From: Halobacteriovorax sp. HLS
GTDB taxonomy: Bacteria; Bdellovibrionota; Bacteriovoracia; Bacteriovoracales; Bacteriovoracaceae
Direction of reading: 5' to 3'
DNA length: 64,000 nucleotides
NCBI RefSeq assembly: GCF_004006665.1
Contig: NZ_QOCL01000001.1
Coordinates: 186,001-250,000, forward strand
Made by a program: the position numbers and the translations under genes. Under the pieces are notes generated by a model. It searched no databases, had not been told where the DNA came from, and saw only the letters and a list, made by a program, of their open reading frames with translations. Below are positions 18,157 to 27,202 of the stretch, in pieces. How positions within the stretch are numbered: position 1 is the first letter of the stretch; each line of letters opens with the position of its first letter.

Positions 18157-20070
18157 TTAGATACTTACATTTTTTGAATGCGGAGCTTCTGCTAATGGAA
18201 GCGTTATGACAAAACTAGTATTTACGCAAAGCTTATCTAGGTAAAGATCCCCTTCATGCTTATTTATTATATTTTTAGATATACTTAGACCAAGACCGGT
18301 CCCCTTTCCGACAGCTTTTGTTGTAAAGAATGGGTCCATCATCTTATCACAGATAGTCTTATCTTTGATTTGTCCACTATCGGTTACAATCAGACTTACA
18401 AACCCGATCTCATGCCTTAAATCGACTTTTACCCATTTCTCTTCATTATCACTAATAGCATCGTAAGAGTTATTTAAAAGGTTTATTAGAACTTGAGAAA
18501 TTTGAACCGAATTTGCATTGATATAAGTTCTAGAATCATGGATATTATTCTTAATTATAATACCTGCATTTTTAAATCGACTCTCAGAGAAGTTAATTGT
18601 TTCTCTAATTATATCCTCTAGGCAGATATCTTCAAAGTCGACTCCCTTATCATCCCTAGAAATGAGCTTTAAACTTTTTACTATTTTTGAAATTCTAGCG
18701 ATAGTCTCATCCATCTTTAAAAAAGATGCCTGTTCACTAGTAGCACCTAATCCCCGTTGAATTTTCTTACTCAGCATTTGAATTATGGCGAGAGGATTAT
18801 TAATTTCATGAGCAATTGAACTTGCCATCTCGCCAACAGATGCAAGTCGCGCAGATGTAACAAGTACATCTTGTTGTTCAAGTAATTGCTGTGTTCGACT
18901 CTCTACCCTATCTTCTAAAGTTCTGTTTAGATCAATTATTTTTCTCTCAAAAGATATTTTATTTTTAAGAATAATCGCCAAGAAAATAATTGAGAAAGTT
19001 AAAAATATTAAAGAGGTAATTGTTAACCAGAATAATTGAGGAAAGTTTTTATAAAAATATTTAATACCGAAAGGACTATTTACAATAGTTGCTGAAGATT
19101 CAACATCTTTAGAAGTCATACCGAACTTTTTAAGAACATTAAAATCAAAATAAGTCCTAATAGGACTTTCACTAACAATTTTTAAATCATCTATAGGTGT
19201 TCCAGAAATATATTTTAGAGTCATTTCAGCTGCCATCTTTCCATGATCGTAACCACTTAGAAAAACGCCTCCAATGACACCATGATTGAGAAAAAAATCA
19301 AAGAACGCGTAAACAGGCCGTGAAGAGTGCCTAGAGAAGTTTCTCATATTTTCAGTGAAGTGATAGTATTTACCTTCTGAATCTCTCGAGTAAGCACCAA
19401 AAAGAGCAACACTACTTTCGTCAAAGTCTTTGGAAAGATCATAGACATCTTGCATTTTTAAATTTTCTAAATAAATAAATTCTAAAGGAAAGTTATTTTC
19501 GTTAACAACCTTTTGAAATTCTTTTTTAACAAACCTTCCACTTGCAGAGTGTATGGTGTTAATGAAGTAAACTTTCTTCAAGTTTGCATGGGTCTTTAAA
19601 ATAAGTTCAATATTTTCTTTAAGTGGAAGGCTCTCAACAATTCCTGTTATATTCTTCTGCGTTTTTAAAATAGTTTCTTTGTAATTTAGATAACCATTAA
19701 CTCCGGAAAAGAAAATTGGTGTATCAACGTTGAGTTTCTTTCTTAATGAAATTGCAAAGTGAAAAGCATTATCATCTGAAGTAATAAATGCCTTAACTTT
19801 CTTGCCTTTAAGTTTAACTTTATAGGTTTCAAGTAAACTATCTAGGTACTTATCTCCAATATATCTTTTCGTATCTAAATATTCTGATGATATTTGATGA
19901 GCAAATAATTTACTTAAAAGCGTTGTCCGAACACCATTATCAATTGAATCTGTCCAGATATTACCTCTACTATAAGAATGAAGGACTACAACCATTTCAT
20001 CTTCAGCGATTAAACCTGAAGCAAATGCCGGAGCAGTAAGAAAAAACAAAGATATTAATAGAAGTTTCAT
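18157..20070 (-). CDS. Sensor histidine kinase with periplasmic ABC-type substrate-binding sensor
   Basis: 637 residues from ATG 20070; a TTG at 20079 is possible but neither has a clear ribosome site. In numbering from the TTG, a signal peptide or first helix lies at 1-20. An ABC_sub_bind-like (PF04392-type) periplasmic domain follows at about 28-310, opening VVLHSYSRGNIWTD. Then come a membrane helix (349-371), a coiled coil, a HisKA box with His424 in SSIAHEINNPLAI, and HATPase_c with DSGQI and GKGTGLGLSIS. The G1 box reads DSGQ instead of DxGxG. The ligand is unknown. It is last in an operon with a response regulator and a ChpT/Spo0B-like protein. Confidence 0.88.
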   Translation of the reverse strand: MKLLLISLFFLTAPAFASGLIAEDEMVVVLHSYSRGNIWTDSIDNGVRTTLLSKLFAHQISSEYLDTKRYIGDKYLDSLLETYKVKLKGKKVKAFITSDDNAFHFAISLRKKLNVDTPIFFSGVNGYLNYKETILKTQKNITGIVESLPLKENIELILKTHANLKKVYFINTIHSASGRFVKKEFQKVVNENNFPLEFIYLENLKMQDVYDLSKDFDESSVALFGAYSRDSEGKYYHFTENMRNFSRHSSRPVYAFFDFFLNHGVIGGVFLSGYDHGKMAAEMTLKYISGTPIDDLKIVSESPIRTYFDFNVLKKFGMTSKDVESSATIVNSPFGIKYFYKNFPQLFWLTITSLIFLTFSIIFLAIILKNKISFERKIIDLNRTLEDRVESRTQQLLEQQDVLVTSARLASVGEMASSIAHEINNPLAIIQMLSKKIQRGLGATSEQASFLKMDETIARISKIVKSLKLISRDDKGVDFEDICLEDIIRETINFSESRFKNAGIIIKNNIHDSRTYINANSVQISQVLINLLNNSYDAISDNEEKWVKVDLRHEIGFVSLIVTDSGQIKDKTICDKMMDPFFTTKAVGKGTGLGLSISKNIINKHEGDLYLDKLCVNTSFVITLPLAEAPHSKNVSI

Positions 20071-20151
20071 CGTTAGCAATAATAGAACTACTACATCCTT
20101 AGGAAAAGTAAAAAAATAAAATTTAGATAATCTTAAGAAACAAAAAGAACT

Positions 20152-20841
20152 CTAACTATCGACTCTATCGGATAGTAGGGCCCAACGGCCGCCCCCCTCC
20201 GAACGAATCATATAACCAAATGAATGTAACTTTCTTCGAAGATTATACAGGTGAACATCTACAGTTTTTGGATGAACATTCGTACTTCCCCAAACTTTTT
20301 CTAGAATATCATTTCGAGTAATACTTCTATCATGAGAGTCTAAAAATAGTGAAAGTAACTGCTTTTGTTTTGCCGTTAAGTTCTCGATATCGTTCCCATC
20401 TAGACTAACGCTTTTGTGGCCAGACTCAATACTTCTAGGTCTACTCGCGCCTGATAACACATTTTCAATTTTTACTAATAATTCATTCTTCTTAAAAGGC
20501 TTCGTTAGATAGTCAAGAGCGCCTTCCTTAAAACAGAATCTTAAAGCATCAATATCATCAATAGATGAAACAATAATAAACGGAATATTTAGAATATTAG
20601 AATCTTTCGAATTTGTTAGAAAGTTAAGAAAGTTGCCATCTCCTAGCATTAGATCAGCGACGATCATATCTGGGAATTGAGAAGACTCAGCGCTTTCTAG
20701 TGTAGCGACAAAGTCATCCAATCGTTCAAAGTACTTTGTCTTATATCTATGATCTAAAGTCTGCTCATAAACAAATTGGCAGCCCTTATCATCTTCTAGT
20801 AACCAGAGAGACTTATCTTTCGCATTCATTAAATCAGACAT
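20152..20841 (-). CDS. OmpR-family response regulator
   Basis: 229 residues. The receiver domain (about 11-125) has acidic residues ED at 16-17, phospho-acceptor Asp63 in VADLMLGDG, and lysine in TKPFKKN. The C-terminal winged helix (about 140-225) contains LTAKQKQLLSLFL, ILEKVWGS, the recognition helix HPKTVDVHLYNLRRKL and the wing RSEGGGRWAL. It should bind DNA as a dimer when phosphorylated. Its ATG overlaps the end of the upstream ChpT-like gene by 8 bases, and the sensor kinase follows, so the three form one signalling unit. Targets are unknown. Confidence 0.9.
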   Translation of the reverse strand: MSDLMNAKDKSLWLLEDDKGCQFVYEQTLDHRYKTKYFERLDDFVATLESAESSQFPDMIVADLMLGDGNFLNFLTNSKDSNILNIPFIIVSSIDDIDALRFCFKEGALDYLTKPFKKNELLVKIENVLSGASRPRSIESGHKSVSLDGNDIENLTAKQKQLLSLFLDSHDRSITRNDILEKVWGSTNVHPKTVDVHLYNLRRKLHSFGYMIRSEGGGRWALLSDRVDS

Positions 20842-21520
20842 TGAGAACCTTTATCTTAAGAGAAACCAAAAAGTTCTCTCCTTCGTTTGAACATGAAATA
20901 TCGTACTTACTTGAGTTCAAAATAATTTCATGACCTAAATTCTTTCTAAATACTTTCGCACCAGGTGAAGAAGAATCATCAAGCTTTAAAAAAACAGCTT
21001 CATCCACTGGTAGCACGCTTTCTAGTGTAAACTCAGAATATTTAGAGTCAAGTACTTTTAGCTTTAACTTTACAACTGAGTCAACAAGTTGGCCTTTTTT
21101 AAGCTCTTCAAGATAAATGGCCATAAGCGAAAAGAGAACAGAATGGAGTTCTTCATTTGACGCATCAAGACAGACAGAATCATCGATTTCAGAAGTATCA
21201 AATTTTAATTTCTTAAACTCGTTCCAAAAGTGTACCTGTAGAGAATGGACAACATTTTCAAAAAGCTTCTTAGGACTTATTTGGCCAGTAATCAGAGAAG
21301 ATTTTTTGATATAACTTCGATAAAAAGTAATAAGATCAGTAACTTCATCCAAGCTATCTTGTAGGCGATTAAGATATTTAATCCCTTCAGTATCAATATG
21401 GTTTTCTAGCTCTTCCACACAAAACTGCATAACATGAATTTGTCCGGAAATATCATGAGCTGCGACACTGGAAGATTCCAGCATTGCGTCAACATACTTT
21501 TCAATTTTTACTGTTTCCAT
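20834..21520 (-). CDS. Histidine phosphotransferase-like protein (ChpT/Spo0B-type): DHp helices plus degenerate ATPase fold
   Basis: 228 residues, soluble. Near the N-terminus is AAHDISGQIHVMQFC with His22, very like the HisKA phospho-acceptor helix. A second long helix (about 35-70) follows, as in a DHp hairpin. The C-terminal part keeps a helix like an N-box region (ELHSVLFSLMAIYLEELKKG) but has no N-box Asn, G1 DxGxG or G2 GxG motif. That is the build of ChpT and Spo0B, which shuttle phosphate between receivers without ATP. It is the first gene of the operon, upstream of an OmpR regulator. A ribosome site AGGTGAG precedes the ATG. Functional assignment is inferred from architecture. Confidence 0.68.
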   Translation of the reverse strand: METVKIEKYVDAMLESSSVAAHDISGQIHVMQFCVEELENHIDTEGIKYLNRLQDSLDEVTDLITFYRSYIKKSSLITGQISPKKLFENVVHSLQVHFWNEFKKLKFDTSEIDDSVCLDASNEELHSVLFSLMAIYLEELKKGQLVDSVVKLKLKVLDSKYSEFTLESVLPVDEAVFLKLDDSSSPGAKVFRKNLGHEIILNSSKYDISCSNEGENFLVSLKIKVLNV

Positions 21521-21636
21521 ATTCTCACCTATCTCTTTGTAATTGATATTATAAACTAAAAATCTATAAGCATCTAGTCGAAGTTTATTTGGAACTTAAA
21601 AAGACAATTTATTTGAGCTATGCTACAAAGTTTCTC

Positions 21637-22365
21637 ATGAAAAAGGACAAAGTATTCGCCACAGAACTGGAATCAATTAAGAGTTTTGAGTTTAATCAGG
21701 AAGTCGCAGAGGTATTTGATGACATGGTAAGTCGTTCAGTTCCTTTTTATGACGAGATTCATCGAATAACCCTAGATCTAATCGATCGAAACTATAATGG
21801 CGGTGCCATTTACGACCTAGGATGTTCGACTGGAACAACAATCTCTATTATCGACAAACACTTCAAAGAAAAGAGCAGAAAGTCTCCTGATTATATTGGA
21901 ATTGATAACTCTCAACCAATGCTAGAAAAGTGTGAGCAAAAGCTCTCTCAAAACGGTGTTCAAAACGTTAAGCTTGAGTGCAAGAATATTCAGGATGTTC
22001 AGTTCAGAAAATCTGGACTTGTTATAATGAACTATACTCTCCAGTTCATAAAACCCACACAAAGAGCTGACCTTCTAAAGAAAGTTTACAAGTCTTTAGA
22101 CAAGGGCGGAATGTTTATCCTCTCTGAAAAAATCAAAAGCTCAGGTCACACTATTAATGACCTACTAATTGAGCTTTATTATGACTTCAAAAGAAGAAAC
22201 GGGTATTCTGAGCTAGAGATTTCTCAAAAAAGAGAGGCCTTAGAAAATGTTCTCATTCCACTTACTCCAGAAAAACAAATGGAACAACTTAGAAAGGCCG
22301 GCTTCAAAAAAGTGGAAATGATTTTCAGATGGTATAACTTTGCCTGCTACTTAGGAGTTAAATAG
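21637..22365 (+). CDS. cmoA: Carboxy-S-adenosyl-L-methionine synthase CmoA
   Basis: 242 residues from ATG 21637, matching the usual CmoA length. An upstream TTG at 21589 would add 16 residues and is less likely. The N-terminal FNQEVAEVFDDMVSRSVPFYDEI is characteristic of CmoA, followed by the SAM-binding motif YDLGCSTGTT and the acidic loop IGIDNSQPML. The enzyme makes carboxy-SAM from SAM and prephenate; CmoB uses it to form 5-oxyacetyluridine at tRNA position 34. The stop overlaps the start of cmoB by one base (TAGTG), so the pair is coupled. Confidence 0.94.
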   Translation: MKKDKVFATELESIKSFEFNQEVAEVFDDMVSRSVPFYDEIHRITLDLIDRNYNGGAIYDLGCSTGTTISIIDKHFKEKSRKSPDYIGIDNSQPMLEKCEQKLSQNGVQNVKLECKNIQDVQFRKSGLVIMNYTLQFIKPTQRADLLKKVYKSLDKGGMFILSEKIKSSGHTINDLLIELYYDFKRRNGYSELEISQKREALENVLIPLTPEKQMEQLRKAGFKKVEMIFRWYNFACYLGVK

Positions 22366-23357
22366 TGCCATTAGACTATCTTCTGCCATACAAAGACAAA
22401 GTCGATCTCGATTTTCTATCGCAATTAAAAAGTGATTGCGACACTTGGATAGATAGAAAATCCAATAGTGATTTAAAGGCGCTACTTAAAAGCCTTCCAG
22501 AAGTGGAAGGACACGCAACAGACCTAGGAGTAGATGCGGTAGTCATAGGTAACCCCTCAGAAATTACCCCGCAATTAAAGGATCAATATATTCAAGCCGC
22601 CAAGGCCTTAATTCCATGGAGAAAAGGACCATTTAATTTCTATGGTGAATATATAGACGCTGAATGGAGAAGTGACTTTAAGTGGAATCGTTTAAAAGAC
22701 CACGTAGACGATCTAGAGGGAAAAACTGTTTTAGATATTGGCTGTAATAATGGTTACTTCCTATTTAGAATGGCCCATCAAAATCCGGAATTACTTCTAG
22801 GGATTGACCCAGTAATCCAGTGTGAGACACAGTTTAAATTTTTACAACACTTTGCAAAGGTACCAAATCTTCATTTTGAGATGTTTGGAGTTGAACATAT
22901 AAACTCATTTAAAGAAATGTTTGATGTCATTTTCTCAATGGGTATTATCTATCATCACAGACATCCTCTAGAGCAACTCATTAATATTAGGAATGCTCTT
23001 AAGCCAGGTGGTCAAGCAATTATTGAAACGATAGGAATCCCTGGAGATGAAAGTTATGCTTTATTTCCAGAAGATAGATACGCAAAAATGCGAAATGTCT
23101 TCTTTGTTCCAACATTAAGCTGCTTCATTAATTGGCTTAAAAAAGCAAAGTTCATAGATGTTGAAGTTGTGGCCGCAACTCCACTTACATTTGAAGAACA
23201 AAGATTAACAGACTGGTGTCCACCTCCAAGTCAATCGCTTGAAGATTTTCTTGATCCTAATGACCTCACTAAAACTATTGAAGGACATCCAGCACCAATG
23301 AGATTCTGTTTAAAAGCAAGGAAGAAGCCGGCACAAAATGCTAACCAGAACAACTAA
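22365..23357 (+). CDS. cmoB: tRNA U34 carboxymethyltransferase CmoB
   Basis: 330 residues, the standard CmoB length, starting at GTG 22365 with GGAG about 8 bases upstream. The N-terminal helical region contains FNFYGEYIDAEWRSDFKWNR, a CmoB signature. The Rossmann methyltransferase core has VLDIGCNNGYFLFRM and LGIDP, and the C-terminus keeps RYAKMRNVFFVP and DWCPPPSQ. It transfers the carboxymethyl group from carboxy-SAM to 5-hydroxyuridine-34, widening wobble decoding. It overlaps the next gene by 20 bases. Confidence 0.95.
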   Translation: MPLDYLLPYKDKVDLDFLSQLKSDCDTWIDRKSNSDLKALLKSLPEVEGHATDLGVDAVVIGNPSEITPQLKDQYIQAAKALIPWRKGPFNFYGEYIDAEWRSDFKWNRLKDHVDDLEGKTVLDIGCNNGYFLFRMAHQNPELLLGIDPVIQCETQFKFLQHFAKVPNLHFEMFGVEHINSFKEMFDVIFSMGIIYHHRHPLEQLINIRNALKPGGQAIIETIGIPGDESYALFPEDRYAKMRNVFFVPTLSCFINWLKKAKFIDVEVVAATPLTFEEQRLTDWCPPPSQSLEDFLDPNDLTKTIEGHPAPMRFCLKARKKPAQNANQNN

Positions 23358-23721
23358 ACTTCTATTCATAGCATTAGGACTTTGCACACTTGTACTAGGG
23401 GTCATAGGCATTTTTCTACCAATTCTACCTACTACACCATTTGTTCTACTGAGTGCTTATTTCTTTTCTAAAGGTAGTGAGAAGCTACATTCATGGCTAA
23501 TATCAAGACCAAAAATAGGAAAAATTATACAGGACTGGGAAAGAGATCGAGTAATTGGACCAAAGTCAAAATTGCTCGCGACATTTATGATTACTCTTCT
23601 TTTTAGTTACACTATTATTTTTGTAAATGTACAAGCATGGATAAAAGTCATAGTCGCATTAAGTGGACTCTGTGTTCTATTATTTATACTCACAAGAAAT
23701 AGTTATCCTAAATCTTCTTAG
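23338..23721 (+). CDS. DUF454 (YbaN-like) inner-membrane protein
   Basis: 127 residues. LFIALGLCTLVLGVIGIFLPILPTTPFVLLSAYFF is split here as helix 1 and helix 2 with the conserved LPTTPF motif between; a charged loop (about 40-75) contains GSEKLHSW and PKIGKIIQDWE. Two more helices lie at about 79-95 and 100-118. This matches the YbaN/DUF454 family of unknown function. It overlaps the end of cmoB and converges with the methyltransferase gene, sharing 14 bases with it. Confidence 0.85.
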   Translation: MLTRTTKLLFIALGLCTLVLGVIGIFLPILPTTPFVLLSAYFFSKGSEKLHSWLISRPKIGKIIQDWERDRVIGPKSKLLATFMITLLFSYTIIFVNVQAWIKVIVALSGLCVLLFILTRNSYPKSS

Positions 23722-24346
23722 CAAGAGTTGCTAACCATGGCCTTTGCTCTATTGGAACTCCCTCAGGTCTATAATAGTGGTGAATCAACTCAAAACCCGA
23801 GTCTTCTAAATATTTTCGGTAAGTTTCAATTTCCATGTAATTTCCCCAACGATCACCGCTCCAACCTTCTCTGTCCCCTCTTGGGTTAGAAGAAAACAGA
23901 ATTCCAGACGGTCTTAGGCTTTTGTGTAACTTTTTTAAGACACTAGTAAGTTCCCTAGCGGGCACATGAAACAAGCTTGCATTGGCAAAGATTCCATCAA
24001 ATGATTCTTGCGAAAGATCAAGGCTTAGAAAATTTTGGTGAAGAACTTCACAACTGGTTAGCTCCTTTGCCATAGCAACAAAATTCTCACACCCATCAAG
24101 GCCTACTACCCTGTGACCTAGCTTGAAAAAAGACTTTATATCCCTTCCTGGGCCACAACCAAAGTCTAAAATATCAAAAGGTCCATCTCCTTGAATATGA
24201 CTCAGAAGAGATTCAATATTTTGTGTAACATCATGGTCTTTTGTTCCTTGCCAAAATTCTTTAGATTTACCATTATAGTGACCTAACGTTTGAGCAGTTA
24301 TAACTCTCAATTTTCCATCTAATTCATCGTTCAAGGAACTCTCCAT
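23708..24346 (-). CDS. Class I SAM-dependent methyltransferase, small-molecule type
   Basis: 212 residues from ATG 24346; an upstream in-frame start at 24382 would overlap the divergent gene by 38 bases. The N-terminal TLGHYNGKSKEFWQGTKDHDV is typical of a methyltransferase subfamily. Motif I is ILDFGCGPGRD, and the acidic residue after strand 2 is in VVGLDGCENFV. SLFHVPARELTSVL and SGILFSSNPRGDREGW follow. Substrate is unknown. No ribosome site is visible for either start. Its ATG shares the palindrome CATG with the ATG of the divergent gene, an extremely compact head-to-head arrangement. Confidence 0.82.
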   Translation of the reverse strand: MESSLNDELDGKLRVITAQTLGHYNGKSKEFWQGTKDHDVTQNIESLLSHIQGDGPFDILDFGCGPGRDIKSFFKLGHRVVGLDGCENFVAMAKELTSCEVLHQNFLSLDLSQESFDGIFANASLFHVPARELTSVLKKLHKSLRPSGILFSSNPRGDREGWSGDRWGNYMEIETYRKYLEDSGFELIHHYYRPEGVPIEQRPWLATLAKKI

Positions 24347-25451
24347 GAGTATAAAAGTGATTGATTCCATTAATGATATCAAAGAAAGTGATTGGAATAA
24401 ACTGGTACATGAAAATGACCCCTTTAACCAATATCACTTCTTCAAAGCATTAGAAGATAGTGGCTCTATTGGAGCCGAAAGAGGTATTAAGCCTCAATAT
24501 ATACTCTCTTTCCAAGATAATGAATTAAAAGCTGCCATGGTTCTATTTAGCAAAATGCATAGCTATGGAGAATATATTTTTGACTGGGCCTGGGCAGACT
24601 TCTTTCAGCGAAATGCAAAGTCCTACTATCCTAAATTAGTTTCTCAACATCCGTACTCACCTGTGACTAATAGAACCTTTATATCGATGTGCTCTAAGTC
24701 AACCAATGAGTTATTAACTTATTTAAGTGATGTAAGTAAAGATTCCCTCTACTCATCAACTCATCTACTCTTTCTAGAATCAACTGAGTTAGAAATAATA
24801 CCTATCAGTTTCAAAATACGTCATTCCTTCCAGTATCATTGGAAGAATGAAAACTACGACAGTTTTTCTCACTATCTAGAAACATTCAAAACAAAGAAAA
24901 AGAAACAAATACTAAAGGAGAGAAATACTGAATTACATATTAGAAATATTTCATGTGAAGAACTAGGTAAATACACTGATGAGTTTTATGAACTTTACCT
25001 AAGTACAGTTGATAAAAAAGGTGCTCATGCATATCTAAATCGATCTTTCTTTGCAAGTATTTTCAAAAATATGCCACAACAACTATTACTAATAGGGGCT
25101 TTTAAGGATGAAAGGCTGGTAGCAGCGTCATTATTTTTTAAAGGAAGAGAGAAGCTTTATGGTAGATACTGGGGCTGTCTTGATATGTATTCTAACCTAC
25201 ACTTCGAACTTTGTTACTATCAAGGGATAGATTATTGTATAAAAAATAAGATAGATATTTTTGAAGCAGGTGCTCAAGGAGAACACAAAATTCAAAGAGG
25301 GTTTAAACCTGTTTTAACTTATAGTGCACACTTTATTAACGATGATACACTTGCTAAGCCTATTTATCACTTCGTCGATGAGGAAAAAGAACAAACGAAA
25401 TTCTATATTCAAGAGTTATCTAAGAAACTACCCTTCAAAAAAATTACTTAA
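24345..25451 (+). CDS. FemAB-like N-acyltransferase (COG3146/DUF482 type)
   Basis: 368 residues. The opening YHFFKALEDSGSIGAERGI and the central AWADFFQRNAKSYYPKL match the peptidogalycan-biosynthesis/FemAB-like family, built from two GNAT folds. The C-terminal GNAT part has ERLVAASLFFKGREKLYGRYWG and FEAGAQGEHKIQRGF. The family is thought to transfer acyl or aminoacyl groups; the acceptor is not established. AAGGA lies 7 bases before the ATG, inside the start of the divergent methyltransferase gene. It ends just before a convergent glycosyltransferase. Confidence 0.86.
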   Translation: MSIKVIDSINDIKESDWNKLVHENDPFNQYHFFKALEDSGSIGAERGIKPQYILSFQDNELKAAMVLFSKMHSYGEYIFDWAWADFFQRNAKSYYPKLVSQHPYSPVTNRTFISMCSKSTNELLTYLSDVSKDSLYSSTHLLFLESTELEIIPISFKIRHSFQYHWKNENYDSFSHYLETFKTKKKKQILKERNTELHIRNISCEELGKYTDEFYELYLSTVDKKGAHAYLNRSFFASIFKNMPQQLLLIGAFKDERLVAASLFFKGREKLYGRYWGCLDMYSNLHFELCYYQGIDYCIKNKIDIFEAGAQGEHKIQRGFKPVLTYSAHFINDDTLAKPIYHFVDEEKEQTKFYIQELSKKLPFKKIT

Positions 25452-25452
25452 T

Positions 25453-26448
25453 CTACTTGCTATCATTCACTAGCTTACAGAAGTTTTTCTCAAAGACTTC
25501 CAGACTATGATACTGCATGACATACTCTCTGGCCTTAGTGCTGTAGAAATCATAATTTGATAATATCTTTTCAATCCTATCATGATACTTTTGCCCATCA
25601 TTTAAGTCTTCAGGCGACATAACAAAGTCTTCTATTTCCTTTTCCAACTCAAATGCATATCCAACTCGATTCATTACAATTGGTACACCACATGCCATCG
25701 CCTCTAAAGCAACAAGAGAAGCTGATTCAAATCGACTAGGAATAACGACAATTTTATGGGATTGATATATATTTACAATATCAAGATCAGGAGTTGACTC
25801 AATCCAGCGACAGTTAAAATCAGGTCTTATATCTGTTACACAAGTCAAATCATCTCTGATAAAGCTGAGTTTTTTAAGTAAATCAAAGCCTTTTACCCAC
25901 TCTTTAAAGGTCCCGACATTCAAAATCCCACTCCTATCAATATGGTCAACAGGTTTAAATTTAGAAGTGTCAACGGGGTTAAGTAATATTGAGCTAACGA
26001 TAATATTTTGCTTTCTAAGTTGCGAAGCATTGAACTGTGAAACGGTTACTATCTTCTTATTTGCACAGTCTTTAACCTGAAGTGCTCCCTGCCAAGTAAG
26101 ACTTAAATAGTACTTCAAAGAAATTTGAGATTTCGTAAAATCTCTAAGACCAATGTAAGAGCCATGAAAAATATTGATGACATTTGGATGTTCAATCCCA
26201 AGATTAAACTCTCCATTACAAATAATCAGATCATATATAGACGAATCTATATTACAAAATCTATTTGCTGTGATTGTTGGTAATCCAAAAACCTTAGATT
26301 TAAGTCTTAGAAGTGTCGAGACTTCTCCATCTGTAGTTAAGTATTCAACTTCATGGCCATTCTTAATTAAAATTGACTCAATCAATTGATTGTAACTTTC
26401 TACCCCTCCAGGGAAGTTCTTAAAAGGTGTGACTATTAAAACTTTCAT
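25453..26448 (-). CDS. Glycosyltransferase family 4
   Basis: 331 residues, GT-B fold. The N-terminal domain begins VLIVTPFKNFPGGVESYNQL, with a Gly-rich loop and short basic helix. The C-terminal nucleotide-sugar site has GILNVGTFKEWVKGFDLL, then VVIPSRFESASLVALEAMACGVPIV, containing the conserved E-x7-E of GT4 retaining enzymes. It probably adds a sugar to a surface polysaccharide or lipid. It is an isolated gene, convergent with the FemAB-like gene (1-base gap), and may share a transcript with the peptidase E-like gene upstream. Confidence 0.88.
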   Translation of the reverse strand: MKVLIVTPFKNFPGGVESYNQLIESILIKNGHEVEYLTTDGEVSTLLRLKSKVFGLPTITANRFCNIDSSIYDLIICNGEFNLGIEHPNVINIFHGSYIGLRDFTKSQISLKYYLSLTWQGALQVKDCANKKIVTVSQFNASQLRKQNIIVSSILLNPVDTSKFKPVDHIDRSGILNVGTFKEWVKGFDLLKKLSFIRDDLTCVTDIRPDFNCRWIESTPDLDIVNIYQSHKIVVIPSRFESASLVALEAMACGVPIVMNRVGYAFELEKEIEDFVMSPEDLNDGQKYHDRIEKILSNYDFYSTKAREYVMQYHSLEVFEKNFCKLVNDSK

Positions 26449-26485
26449 TTAAATCCATTTAAAATTTATAATAGTATAACAGCTT

Positions 26486-27202
26486 CTAAATTCGAATTAT
26501 ATCATTTTCAAAAGAAGAGTAGTTTTTTAATGGAAACTTGGAATTGATCATGATTTTTTGACCATTAAAGAAACAGTAAGCAGGACCGTGGAACTTAATG
26601 GTATGGTCTTCAATAATAATGCCACTTCCGTCTGGTAGAGCATATATTGGTATATTAATTTTTCGAGAATGCTGAACCAGGTCCTTATCATAGCGACTAG
26701 AATTTCTATAATGAGGAAAAAACTCAAATTTGACCAAGTTCATTGCTTTAAAATTACTAATATTAACGTCATTATCATCTCTATCGAACTCAGGAAATCC
26801 TGCTGTTGAAATATTTGGAGTCATAATAATGGCCCCTGCACTAAGGCCAGTCAGTATTCCACCATTTGCAACAAACTCTTTCAATAGCTTAAGCATTCCC
26901 TTTTTTCGTAAAGACTTTAAAAAATAATATGTATTTCCTCCATCAAGATGAATAATATCACTTTTAAATGCCTCTTTAAAAAGAATTTCATCATAGGGAA
27001 TATCAACAGGAAAATGTAAAAATTGTGTTATACCATGCCTACTATATTGATCAACAAAGTTTCGAAAGTCATACTCTGACTCATACGACCAAGAAGGTAT
27101 GAAAGTCATTCTTGGATTTTCTTTTTTACAGAGATCAAGGGTAATTTTATCAAGTTCAAAATTATCTTGCGAGCATCCGCCAGAATAAAAGACTAACTTC
27201 AC
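26486..27202 (-). CDS. Peptidase E-like protein (S51 family)
   Basis: 238 residues, a class-I glutamine-amidotransferase-like fold. The nucleophile is Ser121 in LTGLSAGAIIM, preceded by HLDGGNTYYFL (85-95), both hallmarks of S51 dipeptidase E and cyanophycinase relatives. The late region FFPHYRNSSRYD supplies the probable catalytic His. Peptidase E hydrolyses N-terminal Asp-Xaa dipeptides in the cytosol; a related substrate is likely. The start is GTG, overlapping the stop of the SelO-like gene (GTGA), so translation is coupled. Confidence 0.85.
   Translation of the reverse strand: MKLVFYSGGCSQDNFELDKITLDLCKKENPRMTFIPSWSYESEYDFRNFVDQYSRHGITQFLHFPVDIPYDEILFKEAFKSDIIHLDGGNTYYFLKSLRKKGMLKLLKEFVANGGILTGLSAGAIIMTPNISTAGFPEFDRDDNDVNISNFKAMNLVKFEFFPHYRNSSRYDKDLVQHSRKINIPIYALPDGSGIIIEDHTIKFHGPAYCFFNGQKIMINSKFPLKNYSSFENDIIRI

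Noticed and set aside
20736-20933. Open frames on the plus strand opposite the response regulator and ChpT-like genes
   Set aside because: Shadow frames of well-supported minus-strand genes with no ribosome site or recognisable product.
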